Origin: CAYHBS01 sp964360995
GTDB lineage: Bacteria > Patescibacteriota > Minisyncoccia > Ryanbacterales > HO2-45-13
Direction of reading: 5' to 3'
Length of the DNA: 10,002 bases
Assembly (NCBI GenBank): GCA_964360995.1
Contig: CAYHYZ010000024.1
Coordinates: 1 to 10,002 of the forward strand
Shown: positions 3,669 through 10,002 of the stretch, in pieces
How positions within the stretch are numbered: position 1 is the first letter of the stretch
Layout: each line of letters begins with the position of its first letter
The notes under the pieces: model-generated
The model's input: only the letters and a program-made list of their open reading frames with translations
The model's database searches: none
What the model was told of the DNA's origin: nothing
Translations under genes and position numbers: made by a program

Positions 3669-4919
3669 TTATAGATAATCGAGTGGATTTATATAACCTC
3701 CAAATGGCAAATATTTACATCTTCCGCTTTTTGATGGCCCGAATTTCACGGTCCCGGCGTCATAGACCGTAAAATGCAAATGTGGGCCCGTTGAATATCC
3801 CGTTTGTCCGCTGAATGCTATTGTTTGCCCACGTTTGACAACCGCGCCTTTTGTGGTATTGAAACCAGAAAGGTGTCCATAGATTGTTGCAAGTCCATTT
3901 GGATGACGGAGGAGTACCCATTTTCCATACGACCCTCCGGGACATGTGAGATCGGTATTTCCAAGATCCCATACTTCCCCATCATCAGCGGCAAGAATTG
4001 GTGTGCCGAGGCGCGCACGCAAATCGATTCCATTGTGCCCCTGTCCTTTATAAATGTCCGTGCGCGCAGTCGCAAATTCCGTAAATCCAAACCCCTGTGT
4101 AATCACAGGATCTTCAACGGGCCACCCGAGTACGCCCGTTTTTTTTGACGGAAGACGCGATGGATCGATGAGTTTTTGCAGTTCAAATTCAATTGCGCTA
4201 ATTTCATCCTGCAGTGCTTTTCGTTCCGCTTCGCGCTCATGTAATTGTTTTTGGTACGTCACCTCACTTTGTTTGGTCTGTGTGAGGAGTTGAGATTTTT
4301 CATTTTTTACTTCCACCTGCGATGTTTTGCGCACCACAAGGTTATTTTTTAAATTTGAGAGTTTTGCTTGTTCGGCTTCGGTGGTTGCCTTACTTTTTTC
4401 TAATTGCTGTTTTGTATTGGTGAGTGACGCAATATTACGTGCAATCGCGTCATCTAATGTATGAATATATTCAATTTCGTCAAAAAATTCGGATAACTGG
4501 TCATTGGCGATAACAATTTCAAATAAACTTTGCCCGTCATTTTCTTGGAGCGACCGTAGCAGTGCAGCAACCGCCATGCGTTGTTCGGCAATAGTACGAG
4601 ACTGATCTGAGATTTCTCCGCCCAGCACCTCAATCGTCAGTTCCGCTTTTTCTATTTGCTTTGTATTCAGTTTGATATCGGACTCCAATTGCTTAATCTT
4701 GTTGTTCAGACTGGTGACCTCGGATGTCAGCGTTTGCTTTTCTTTGCCAACTTTATTGAGCACGCCTTGCGTTTCTAGGATTTCTTTTTCGAGCTGTTGA
4801 ATTTCTTGCTGACGCGCGTTGATTTGATTTTTGAGATCATCAATAGCCGCAGATTTCGCGCCTACGGGAATTGTGAGCGCAATAATCATGAGCACGATGA
4901 ATGCGCGAAGAGATTTCAT
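3669..4919 (-). CDS. Secreted coiled-coil M23 (LytM/EnvC-type) peptidoglycan endopeptidase
   Basis: 416 residues. A signal peptide covers about residues 1-24 (Lys-Arg start, hydrophobic core, likely cleavage near AKSAA). Residues 25-250 are long coiled coils rich in Gln, Glu, Lys and Leu, broken around 118-165. The C-terminal M23/LytM domain (about 262-416) keeps the zinc and catalytic residues: His295 and Asp299 in HNGID, His349 in YGHLS, and His380 and His382 in HLHF. It should therefore be an active metallo-endopeptidase cutting peptide cross-bridges, unlike the degenerate LytM domain of E. coli EnvC, whose coiled-coil layout it resembles. Cys326 and Cys401 within the domain could form a disulphide. 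The start overlaps the gltX stop in an ATGA, with no SD. The likely role is cell separation or wall remodelling, given the neighbouring ftsW, murG and murD. Confidence 0.93.
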   Translation of the reverse strand: MKSLRAFIVLMIIALTIPVGAKSAAIDDLKNQINARQQEIQQLEKEILETQGVLNKVGKEKQTLTSEVTSLNNKIKQLESDIKLNTKQIEKAELTIEVLGGEISDQSRTIAEQRMAVAALLRSLQENDGQSLFEIVIANDQLSEFFDEIEYIHTLDDAIARNIASLTNTKQQLEKSKATTEAEQAKLSNLKNNLVVRKTSQVEVKNEKSQLLTQTKQSEVTYQKQLHEREAERKALQDEISAIEFELQKLIDPSRLPSKKTGVLGWPVEDPVITQGFGFTEFATARTDIYKGQGHNGIDLRARLGTPILAADDGEVWDLGNTDLTCPGGSYGKWVLLRHPNGLATIYGHLSGFNTTKGAVVKRGQTIAFSGQTGYSTGPHLHFTVYDAGTVKFGPSKSGRCKYLPFGGYINPLDYL

Positions 4920-6361
4920 GGAGACAATTTTTTGACCGCGACGTCAATGCGCCTCAAAGATTCTTCTTTGCCAAGCGCAGCAAGGAGTTCAAATGGACTG
5001 GGAGAGCCCTTCATTCCAGAGAGCGCCACACGCAGTGGCCATAGCACATTTCCTTTCCCGTGTAGTTCGGCGAAAGGAATGATTGTTTGTTCCCATGATT
5101 GTGGCGCGTCATAGTGTTCACGCGAAGCGCCAATGATACCTTTAACTTGCGAAAGAAGTGAAACGATTTCCTCGGTGGGTTGCGCGCCTTTCCATGCTAG
5201 GAGTGACGCTTCGTACTCTGGTAGTTTGAAAAAATATACCGCATGCGCAATGTCATGTAATGTGTGAAGCCGCGGTCGTTCGATATGAACAATTTGTTCA
5301 AGCTTTTCCACAGGCGCAGGAGTGCCATCTATAAATTGAAATGTTGGGTGTGGGGTCAATGCGTTCGCAAATGGATCATGTGAGCGTTCCCAATGTTCAA
5401 TGAGCAATCCTTCCTTTACGAGTTTTGGCACCAGTTGTTCAGTTAATTCATGCACGGGCATTGTGGCAATATACTGCGCATTCATCCACCGTAATTTTTC
5501 AACATCAAACACTCCCCCGCCTTTTTGTACGCGTTCGAGTTGAAATTCTTTAATCAATGTGTCGCGGTCCATCAGTTCAATGTCTGTTTCAGGGTGCCAG
5601 CCAATGAGCGCCAGAAAATTAAACAACGCATCGGCAAGATACCCCTCTTCTTTATAGTCGATGACGGGGGTGGCTCCGTGACGTTTTGAGAGCTTGGATC
5701 TATCTGCGCCTAGTATCAACGGCAGGTGCGCCCACGCGGGGGTCTCTGCTCCTAGCGCACTGCCAATCAAAATTTGTTTTGGCACGTTTGTAATGTGATC
5801 TTCACCGCGAATGACATGAGAAATTTCCATTTCGGCGTCGTCCACTACATTTGCAAGTAAAAAAAGTGGGCGCTCGGGAGCTACGGCAATTGCAAAGTCA
5901 CCCATCGTTGCAGGATCGGTGCGAATTTCACCACGAATGATGTCGGTAAATACTACGGCGTCTGTGGCGTCGTTTCGAAATCGAATGATGCCACTGGTGA
6001 GATTTTTAACACGATCGTCACACACATGTGGCATGCCGGGAGGTCCACTGCGTGGTGGATGTGAGCAATAAAATGCGCGCCCGGTGCCAAGGAGTTTGCG
6101 CACTGCTTCTTCGTAGAGCGGCGTGCGTTTGCTTTGAAAGATTAATCCATTAAATTCAATACCAAGCCAATCGAGTCCAGATTGAATGTCATCAACAAAT
6201 TCTTGCTTTGAGCGTTCGGTATCCGTGTCTTCGATGCGCAAGAGCAGTGGTGCATGAAATTTTCGAGCGTACAGATAATTAAAAATTGCGGTGCGCGCGG
6301 TACCTACGTGTAATGATCCTGTGGGAGACGGAGCGACGCGAAGGCGTACGGGACGAGCCAT
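4916..6361 (-). CDS. gltX: Glutamyl-tRNA synthetase
   Basis: Class I synthetase that charges tRNA with glutamate in the cytoplasm. The 481-residue protein has the HIGH-type motif as PSPTGSLHVGTAR (11-23), RIEDTD (42-47), VIRGEDHITNVPKQ (183-196) and the KMSKS-type loop KLSKRHG (223-229), followed by the helical anticodon-binding half. I chose the ATG at 6361 because the conserved start MARPVRLRVAPSPTG begins there, 1 nt after the murG stop; an upstream in-frame ATG at 6427 would only add 22 unconserved residues inside murG. No SD is visible. Odd point: between residues 97 and 117 the segment usually about 40 residues long with a C-x-C...C-x-H zinc site is cut to one with Cys99, His101 and Cys114 only. 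Whether the enzyme also charges tRNA-Gln cannot be told from this window. The 3' end overlaps the peptidase start by 4 nt. Confidence 0.96.
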   Translation of the reverse strand: MARPVRLRVAPSPTGSLHVGTARTAIFNYLYARKFHAPLLLRIEDTDTERSKQEFVDDIQSGLDWLGIEFNGLIFQSKRTPLYEEAVRKLLGTGRAFYCSHPPRSGPPGMPHVCDDRVKNLTSGIIRFRNDATDAVVFTDIIRGEIRTDPATMGDFAIAVAPERPLFLLANVVDDAEMEISHVIRGEDHITNVPKQILIGSALGAETPAWAHLPLILGADRSKLSKRHGATPVIDYKEEGYLADALFNFLALIGWHPETDIELMDRDTLIKEFQLERVQKGGGVFDVEKLRWMNAQYIATMPVHELTEQLVPKLVKEGLLIEHWERSHDPFANALTPHPTFQFIDGTPAPVEKLEQIVHIERPRLHTLHDIAHAVYFFKLPEYEASLLAWKGAQPTEEIVSLLSQVKGIIGASREHYDAPQSWEQTIIPFAELHGKGNVLWPLRVALSGMKGSPSPFELLAALGKEESLRRIDVAVKKLSP

Positions 6362-6362
6362 G

Positions 6363-7493
6363 TTACGCGTGTCTCGCCATTTGTAGTAATTCGCGTGCAA
6401 TGGTGAGCGCGGCTTCTGGATGCGCAAAAGATTTCGCCGCTGTTTTCATGCGCCGTTCAACATCGGCATTTGCTAAAATATATTCGATGCGTGCGGACAG
6501 TACATTCGGTGTGCAGTTTTGCTGTTCGAGCACTTCGGCGGCTCCGGTGCGCGCATACGCGTATGCGTTCATGCGTTGGTGATCCCCAGCAGCTGCGGGT
6601 AGTGGAATCAGAATCGACGGCACTCCCCATGCAGCAATTTCAGAAATAGTACCGGCTCCTGCTCGCGCAACGACAATGCGCGCAACAACCGCAACATCAC
6701 GTAGTTCTTCTTCACTCAAAAAACCTTTTGGCATGTATGTTCCGGGAGCGGTGTTTGGCGTTTGTTGTTCAATAACCGTAATTTCATCTTTCACCAGTTG
6801 CGCGTGTGTTGCGCCCGTTTGGTGAATCACATGCACGTGTTCGCGAAGGCGTGGCAGTGCGTTGATAATCACATCATTCAGTGCTTCGGCTCCTTGTGAC
6901 CCACCAAGTACTACGAGTACAGGAAGCGTGTCGGTCATACCGAGATGATCGTATGCAATGGTTGTCACTCCCCCGAATATTTCTTTTCGGATAGGATGTC
7001 CCGTGAGTGCAACGCGTTCACGAGGAAAATGTGTGGCAGCTTCTGGAAAATTAATTGCGATACGTTCAGCAAATTTTGCAGTGTACGCACTCACGCGACC
7101 CGGGACTGTGTCGGCATCGTACATCAGCACCGGTACACGAAAGATGCGCGACGCAATCATCATCGGGAATGCTTGGCCTCCTCCGGTTGAAAATACTGCA
7201 TCAGGAGGATCAATAAAAAATTTCCAGCACGCTCCAAGGATCCCGCTGAATGTGCGAAATGGATCAATGAGATTTTGTAATGAAAAATATCTGCGAATTT
7301 TTCCTGATCGCACACGCACAAATCGGATGCCAGAGTTTTCAAGAGCGCGCGCATCAAACGGTTCATTCGCCATAAATACAATACGGAGATCAATTTGTCT
7401 GACCTCATCGGCAGCTTGCAGGAGGGCGCGACCCACCGCGAGCATAGGATAAAAATGTCCTCCGGTTCCTCCGCCTGTAAGTACAATTTTCAT
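6363..7493 (-). CDS. murG: UDP-GlcNAc : MurNAc-pentapeptide pyrophosphoryl-undecaprenol GlcNAc transferase
   Basis: GT-B family glycosyltransferase that adds GlcNAc to lipid I to give lipid II at the inner membrane face. At 376 residues it is of normal length. The N-terminal glycine loop GGGTGGHFYPMLA (7-19) is the lipid-I-side signature, STGGGQAFP (102-110) takes the place of the usual GGY/SGP region, and DADTVPGR (126-133) aligns with the family EQNxxPG element. The UDP-sugar half has LGGSQGAEALND (196-207) and ARAGAGTISEIAAWG (276-290), followed by PLPAAAGDHQRMNA (298-310), where the invariant H-Q-xx-NA pattern contacts the nucleotide sugar. Its ATG overlaps the ftsW TGA as ATGA, and no SD is seen, so translation is probably coupled. 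Gene order murD-ftsW-murG is the classical dcw order. Confidence 0.97.
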   Translation of the reverse strand: MKIVLTGGGTGGHFYPMLAVGRALLQAADEVRQIDLRIVFMANEPFDARALENSGIRFVRVRSGKIRRYFSLQNLIDPFRTFSGILGACWKFFIDPPDAVFSTGGGQAFPMMIASRIFRVPVLMYDADTVPGRVSAYTAKFAERIAINFPEAATHFPRERVALTGHPIRKEIFGGVTTIAYDHLGMTDTLPVLVVLGGSQGAEALNDVIINALPRLREHVHVIHQTGATHAQLVKDEITVIEQQTPNTAPGTYMPKGFLSEEELRDVAVVARIVVARAGAGTISEIAAWGVPSILIPLPAAAGDHQRMNAYAYARTGAAEVLEQQNCTPNVLSARIEYILANADVERRMKTAAKSFAHPEAALTIARELLQMARHA

Positions 7494-8590
7494 GAATGTC
7501 GAGAAATATTGAGAATGATTCCGGTACTCGCGAGCGCGCTGACCATTGCGGTGCGCCCGTAACTGATAAATGGCAATGGTGTACCGGTGACGGGCATCAG
7601 TCCGATAAATGCCCCAATGTTTGTCACGGTCTGAATAAACAGTACAAACACGATGCCGTATGCAAGTAATCGCCCAAACCCATCAGGAGCTCGCGATGCG
7701 ATCAATATACCACGCAGGAAGAAGAACGCGAAGCAGGCAAGGAGAATAATGCTGCCGGCAAAGCCGAGCTCTTCTGAAAAAATAGCAAAAATTGAATCTC
7801 CTACTGGCTCAGGAAGTCGTGATAACTTTTGCGTGGAATTTCCAAATCCTTTTCCAAAAAAACCACCAGATCCGACTGCAATAAGGGATTGGCGAATTTG
7901 GTATCCCTTCCCTTCCGGATCGAGCTCGGGATGTAAAAATACCGTAATGCGGTCAATGTTGTATCCGGTGAACCACATGAATAGTAAGATTGCAATGGCG
8001 CCGATGATAATGCCAGAAAGTATTTGCATCGTTCTCCCTCCTCCCATAAAAAACATACCCAGTGAAGCGCCTCCCAAAATAATGAGCGCAGAAATATTTG
8101 GCTGCAGCAATAGAAAGATGCCAACGAATCCGGTCAGTACTGCAAATGGCAAAAAACCATCTGCAAAAGAGTGGACATGCTTCCGCTTAGCGTCTAGCCA
8201 TGCGGCAAGATAAATCATAAACGTTATCTTCACCACTTCGGCCGGCTGGAATTGAATGGGGCCGGCATTAATCCAGCGCTGTGCTCCTTTTTGGTATGAC
8301 TCCCCAATGCCTGGTAAAAACACCGATACGAGCATTGCGACACTGACAATTAATAGCGGAAACGCAAATTTTCTCCATGTGCGATATGGAATGCGCGACA
8401 ATATATACATCGCCACAAGGCCGAGTCCAATACCGGACAGCTGTCTGGAAACGATGAAATATGGCGAACTAAATTTTGTAGTGGAAAGCCCAAACGATGC
8501 TGATGTGAGAATGAAGAGCCCCGCAACAAGTAAGATGCCTACTGCCCAGAGCATTCCACGATCAACATGCCGAGCGCTGCGCCTGGCCAT
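7490..8590 (-). CDS. ftsW: SEDS-family peptidoglycan glycosyltransferase FtsW
   Basis: Polytopic membrane protein (366 residues, about ten hydrophobic segments) that polymerises lipid II at the division septum together with a class B penicillin-binding protein, which is not in this window. SEDS signatures: KGAQRWINAGPIQFQPAEVVKI (residues 101-122); the extracytoplasmic loop DPEGKGYQIRQSLIAVGSGG (224-243); GFGNSTQKLSRLPEPVGDSIFA (248-269), where Asp265 aligns with the catalytic Asp of the family; EELGFAG; and the C-terminal PVTGTPLPFISYG (333-345). The loop reads PEPVGDSIFA where most FtsW/RodA proteins have PEAHTDFIFA. FtsW is preferred over RodA because of the murD and murG neighbours. The start is 2 nt after the murD stop, without an SD; the end overlaps murG by 4 nt. 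Confidence 0.95.
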   Translation of the reverse strand: MARRSARHVDRGMLWAVGILLVAGLFILTSASFGLSTTKFSSPYFIVSRQLSGIGLGLVAMYILSRIPYRTWRKFAFPLLIVSVAMLVSVFLPGIGESYQKGAQRWINAGPIQFQPAEVVKITFMIYLAAWLDAKRKHVHSFADGFLPFAVLTGFVGIFLLLQPNISALIILGGASLGMFFMGGGRTMQILSGIIIGAIAILLFMWFTGYNIDRITVFLHPELDPEGKGYQIRQSLIAVGSGGFFGKGFGNSTQKLSRLPEPVGDSIFAIFSEELGFAGSIILLACFAFFFLRGILIASRAPDGFGRLLAYGIVFVLFIQTVTNIGAFIGLMPVTGTPLPFISYGRTAMVSALASTGIILNISRHS

Positions 8591-8592
8591 CT

Positions 8593-9957
8593 TTAATATT
8601 CTAACACGGACGCCTCGAACTGATCTCCCCTATCAAACTCATTCATAAACATATTAAAACTTGCACACCCCGGGCTTAAGATGATGCGATCATGTTTTGT
8701 TGCCGAGTGCATCGCGCTTTTCACCGCAGATTTCATTGAAGTATGTAGGCGATACTCCCCTTTTGGCAGATATTTCATTAGTCGCTTGGTGAATGACCCG
8801 TCTAATAAAACAACATATTTTGTATATATGCGCAGCACGCGTGCGAGCGTACGAATCTCTCCCTCGCGTAACTCCTTATCGTGCCCCCCAACGATTGCAA
8901 TAATATGTTCTTTGCCAAATGCTTCCGCGCCGGATTGTATTGTATCAATCGCGGCAATTGGTGCGGTGGCGGTAGTATCGTTGATACACACAGCGCCACA
9001 CTCCGTACTATGCACGCGCTCGCGCCGTCCGGGGGCTCCACGGAACGATTGCAAGCGACGTGCAATAGTGGGAATCGAAATACCCAGTGACGCTACAATC
9101 GCCTCTGCAGCTGAAATAGAATTTGGATGAATATGCCACGGCAGAATGCCGAGTTGCCCGCTTGGTGTGGGTGAAAACCGCCGAAGTTTGTCATGAATTG
9201 CCCTGAGAAATACCTTTTCTTCAGCAAGGGTCTTTGGGAGCAGTGCGATATCAGACTTCTGTTGATAGCGAAAAAGATTTGCCTTTGTGTTGGCATACAC
9301 TCGCATACTGCCATGGCGACTGATGTGATCTCCCGCGAGAGATGTGAGTAACGCAACATGCGGACTTTTTGTTGAAAGTTCGAGATCATAACTGGAGCAT
9401 TCCGCAATGACATATTCCGCAGAGCGCTGAGAAAGGAGTGCGTCGAAAAAAGAAATTCCGGGAATACCCACCACGGCTGCGAAGTGCGAAGGTTTCAAGA
9501 GATGTGCCGTGAGCAGTGCGGTGGTGGTTTTCCCTTTTGTTCCAGTAATTCCCACTACACGCGAAAGATTCGAAATAGAAAAAAAAATGTCGAGGTCATT
9601 TGTGAGTATTTTTTTTGCACGCTGAGCGACTCGTACGCTTGGATGTGACAGCGGCACGCCAGGGTTTCGTACAATGACATCATGTGCAGTAAAAAATTTC
9701 GCATCAAACGTACCAAATTTCCACGTAATATTTTTAGTACCGAGTGTGCGTATCAGCGCACGAAATTCCGATCGAGGCTTACTGTCTATTGCGGTGACCG
9801 CCCATCCTAGGCGCTGAAAAAATTGAAGTACCCCCGCACCACCTCCGTGTGTGCCGATACCAGCTACGAGAATAGATGGTGGCTTACTGTGACTTACGGA
9901 GAACCTTTCCCGCAAGCGCTCCTCGATATGTGCTTTGTTCCACGGCGATGTTTCCAT
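8593..9957 (-). CDS. murD: UDP-N-acetylmuramoyl-L-alanine--D-glutamate ligase
   Basis: Mur ligase that adds D-Glu to UDP-MurNAc-L-Ala in the cytoplasm. At 454 residues it has the three expected domains: a Rossmann-like N-terminus (AGIGTHGGGAG, 32-42), the ATPase centre with GITGTKGKTTT (136-146), AECSSYDLE (185-193), GDHISRHGS (209-217) and the KANLF lysine (225), then a C-terminal domain ending SPGCASFNMF (428-437) and ERGD-like DRGDQF (442-447), which is diagnostic of MurD. Departures from the E. coli pattern: NDTTAT (326-331) instead of NDSKAT, and GAPGRRERV (307-315) where GLPHRxExV is usual. The ATG at 9957 overlaps the upstream deacylase gene by 74 nt and has no SD. An in-frame TTG at 9915 with AGGAG close by would shorten the protein by 14 residues and still keep the Rossmann loop, so the start is uncertain. 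Confidence 0.94.
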   Translation of the reverse strand: METSPWNKAHIEERLRERFSVSHSKPPSILVAGIGTHGGGAGVLQFFQRLGWAVTAIDSKPRSEFRALIRTLGTKNITWKFGTFDAKFFTAHDVIVRNPGVPLSHPSVRVAQRAKKILTNDLDIFFSISNLSRVVGITGTKGKTTTALLTAHLLKPSHFAAVVGIPGISFFDALLSQRSAEYVIAECSSYDLELSTKSPHVALLTSLAGDHISRHGSMRVYANTKANLFRYQQKSDIALLPKTLAEEKVFLRAIHDKLRRFSPTPSGQLGILPWHIHPNSISAAEAIVASLGISIPTIARRLQSFRGAPGRRERVHSTECGAVCINDTTATAPIAAIDTIQSGAEAFGKEHIIAIVGGHDKELREGEIRTLARVLRIYTKYVVLLDGSFTKRLMKYLPKGEYRLHTSMKSAVKSAMHSATKHDRIILSPGCASFNMFMNEFDRGDQFEASVLEY

Positions 9958-10002
9958 TGACGATGACCCATTCTATACCTGTAGGATACCGATACGGATT
10001 TT
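9884..10002 (-). CDS. N-acyl-D-amino-acid deacylase / D-aminoacylase C-terminus (partial)
   Basis: Only the last 38 codons lie in the window; the frame enters at 10000 and stops with TAA at 9886-9884. The residues run NPYRYPTGIEWVIVNGN, then GALAGKVLR near the end. This matches the closing strand-and-tail of amidohydrolase-superfamily D-aminoacylases (family pattern: HPY-x-YP-x-GI-x-xV-x-VNG, then TGALPGRVLRR). The family removes acyl groups from N-acyl-D-amino acids with a zinc-dependent amidohydrolase fold; the catalytic part is outside the window. It overlaps the murD start by 74 nt in another frame, which implies they are transcribed together. The assignment rests on a short tail, and a related amidohydrolase such as a dihydropyrimidinase-like protein is possible but fits less well. 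Confidence 0.75.
   Translation of the reverse strand, partial: NPYRYPTGIEWVIVNGNIAVEQSTYRGALAGKVLRKSQ

Noticed and set aside
6945..8213. Long plus-strand frames opposite murG and ftsW (6958-7452, 7653-8213)
   Set aside because: Shadows of well-identified genes; such long antisense frames are common opposite coding DNA.

Overview
The window looks like a chromosomal segment of a small-genome bacterium, most likely a member of the Candidate Phyla Radiation (Patescibacteria). The grounds are tightly packed core genes with 1-10 nt gaps or ATGA overlaps, starts that mostly lack a Shine-Dalgarno (SD) sequence, compact or variant versions of familiar enzymes (a GluRS with a shortened zinc region, a MurD with altered motifs), and a short membrane protein at the operon end. 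The standard code fits: TGA is used as a stop in ftsW, gltX and the DUF1653 gene. The assignment is an inference, because no rRNA or other marker gene is present.

Right part (3471-10002, all minus strand): a cell-envelope operon. In transcription order it holds the last 38 codons of an N-acyl-D-amino-acid deacylase, murD, ftsW, murG, gltX, a secreted coiled-coil M23 (LytM/EnvC-type) peptidase and a 62-residue membrane protein, followed by a hairpin. MurD makes UDP-MurNAc-L-Ala-D-Glu, MurG makes lipid II, FtsW polymerises it at the septum and the M23 protein probably cuts peptidoglycan during division. GltX charges tRNA with glutamate, which links the run loosely to D-Glu and translation.

Left edge (1-538, minus strand): the N-terminal 179 codons of a RecB/Cas4/AddB-like PD-(D/E)XK nuclease, apparently read from a leaderless extended -10 promoter.

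Middle (about 558-3250): an accessory island of short genes with strong SD sequences. It holds two tandem paralogues of an unrecognised family (89 and 104 aa), a minus-strand 100-aa membrane/Cys-His protein with its own promoter and terminator, and a three-gene operon of a DUF1653 protein and two small proteins sharing a GWxGxII core. Three repeat systems structure it. (1) A perfect 127-bp direct repeat (431-557 and 2047-2173) carries the nuclease promoter and first 36 codons; the second copy is a headless stub stopped exactly at the repeat edge. (2) A block of about 92 bp, made of a near-identical terminator plus a 28-bp dyad shaped like a tyrosine-recombinase core, occurs at 1446-1539 and 3151-3242 in the same orientation. 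(3) There are the two pairs of paralogues. This looks like a gene-insertion hot spot that gains units by recombination. No integrase, transposase, CRISPR array, tRNA or rRNA was seen. From 3245 to 3447 I see only non-coding AT-rich DNA.
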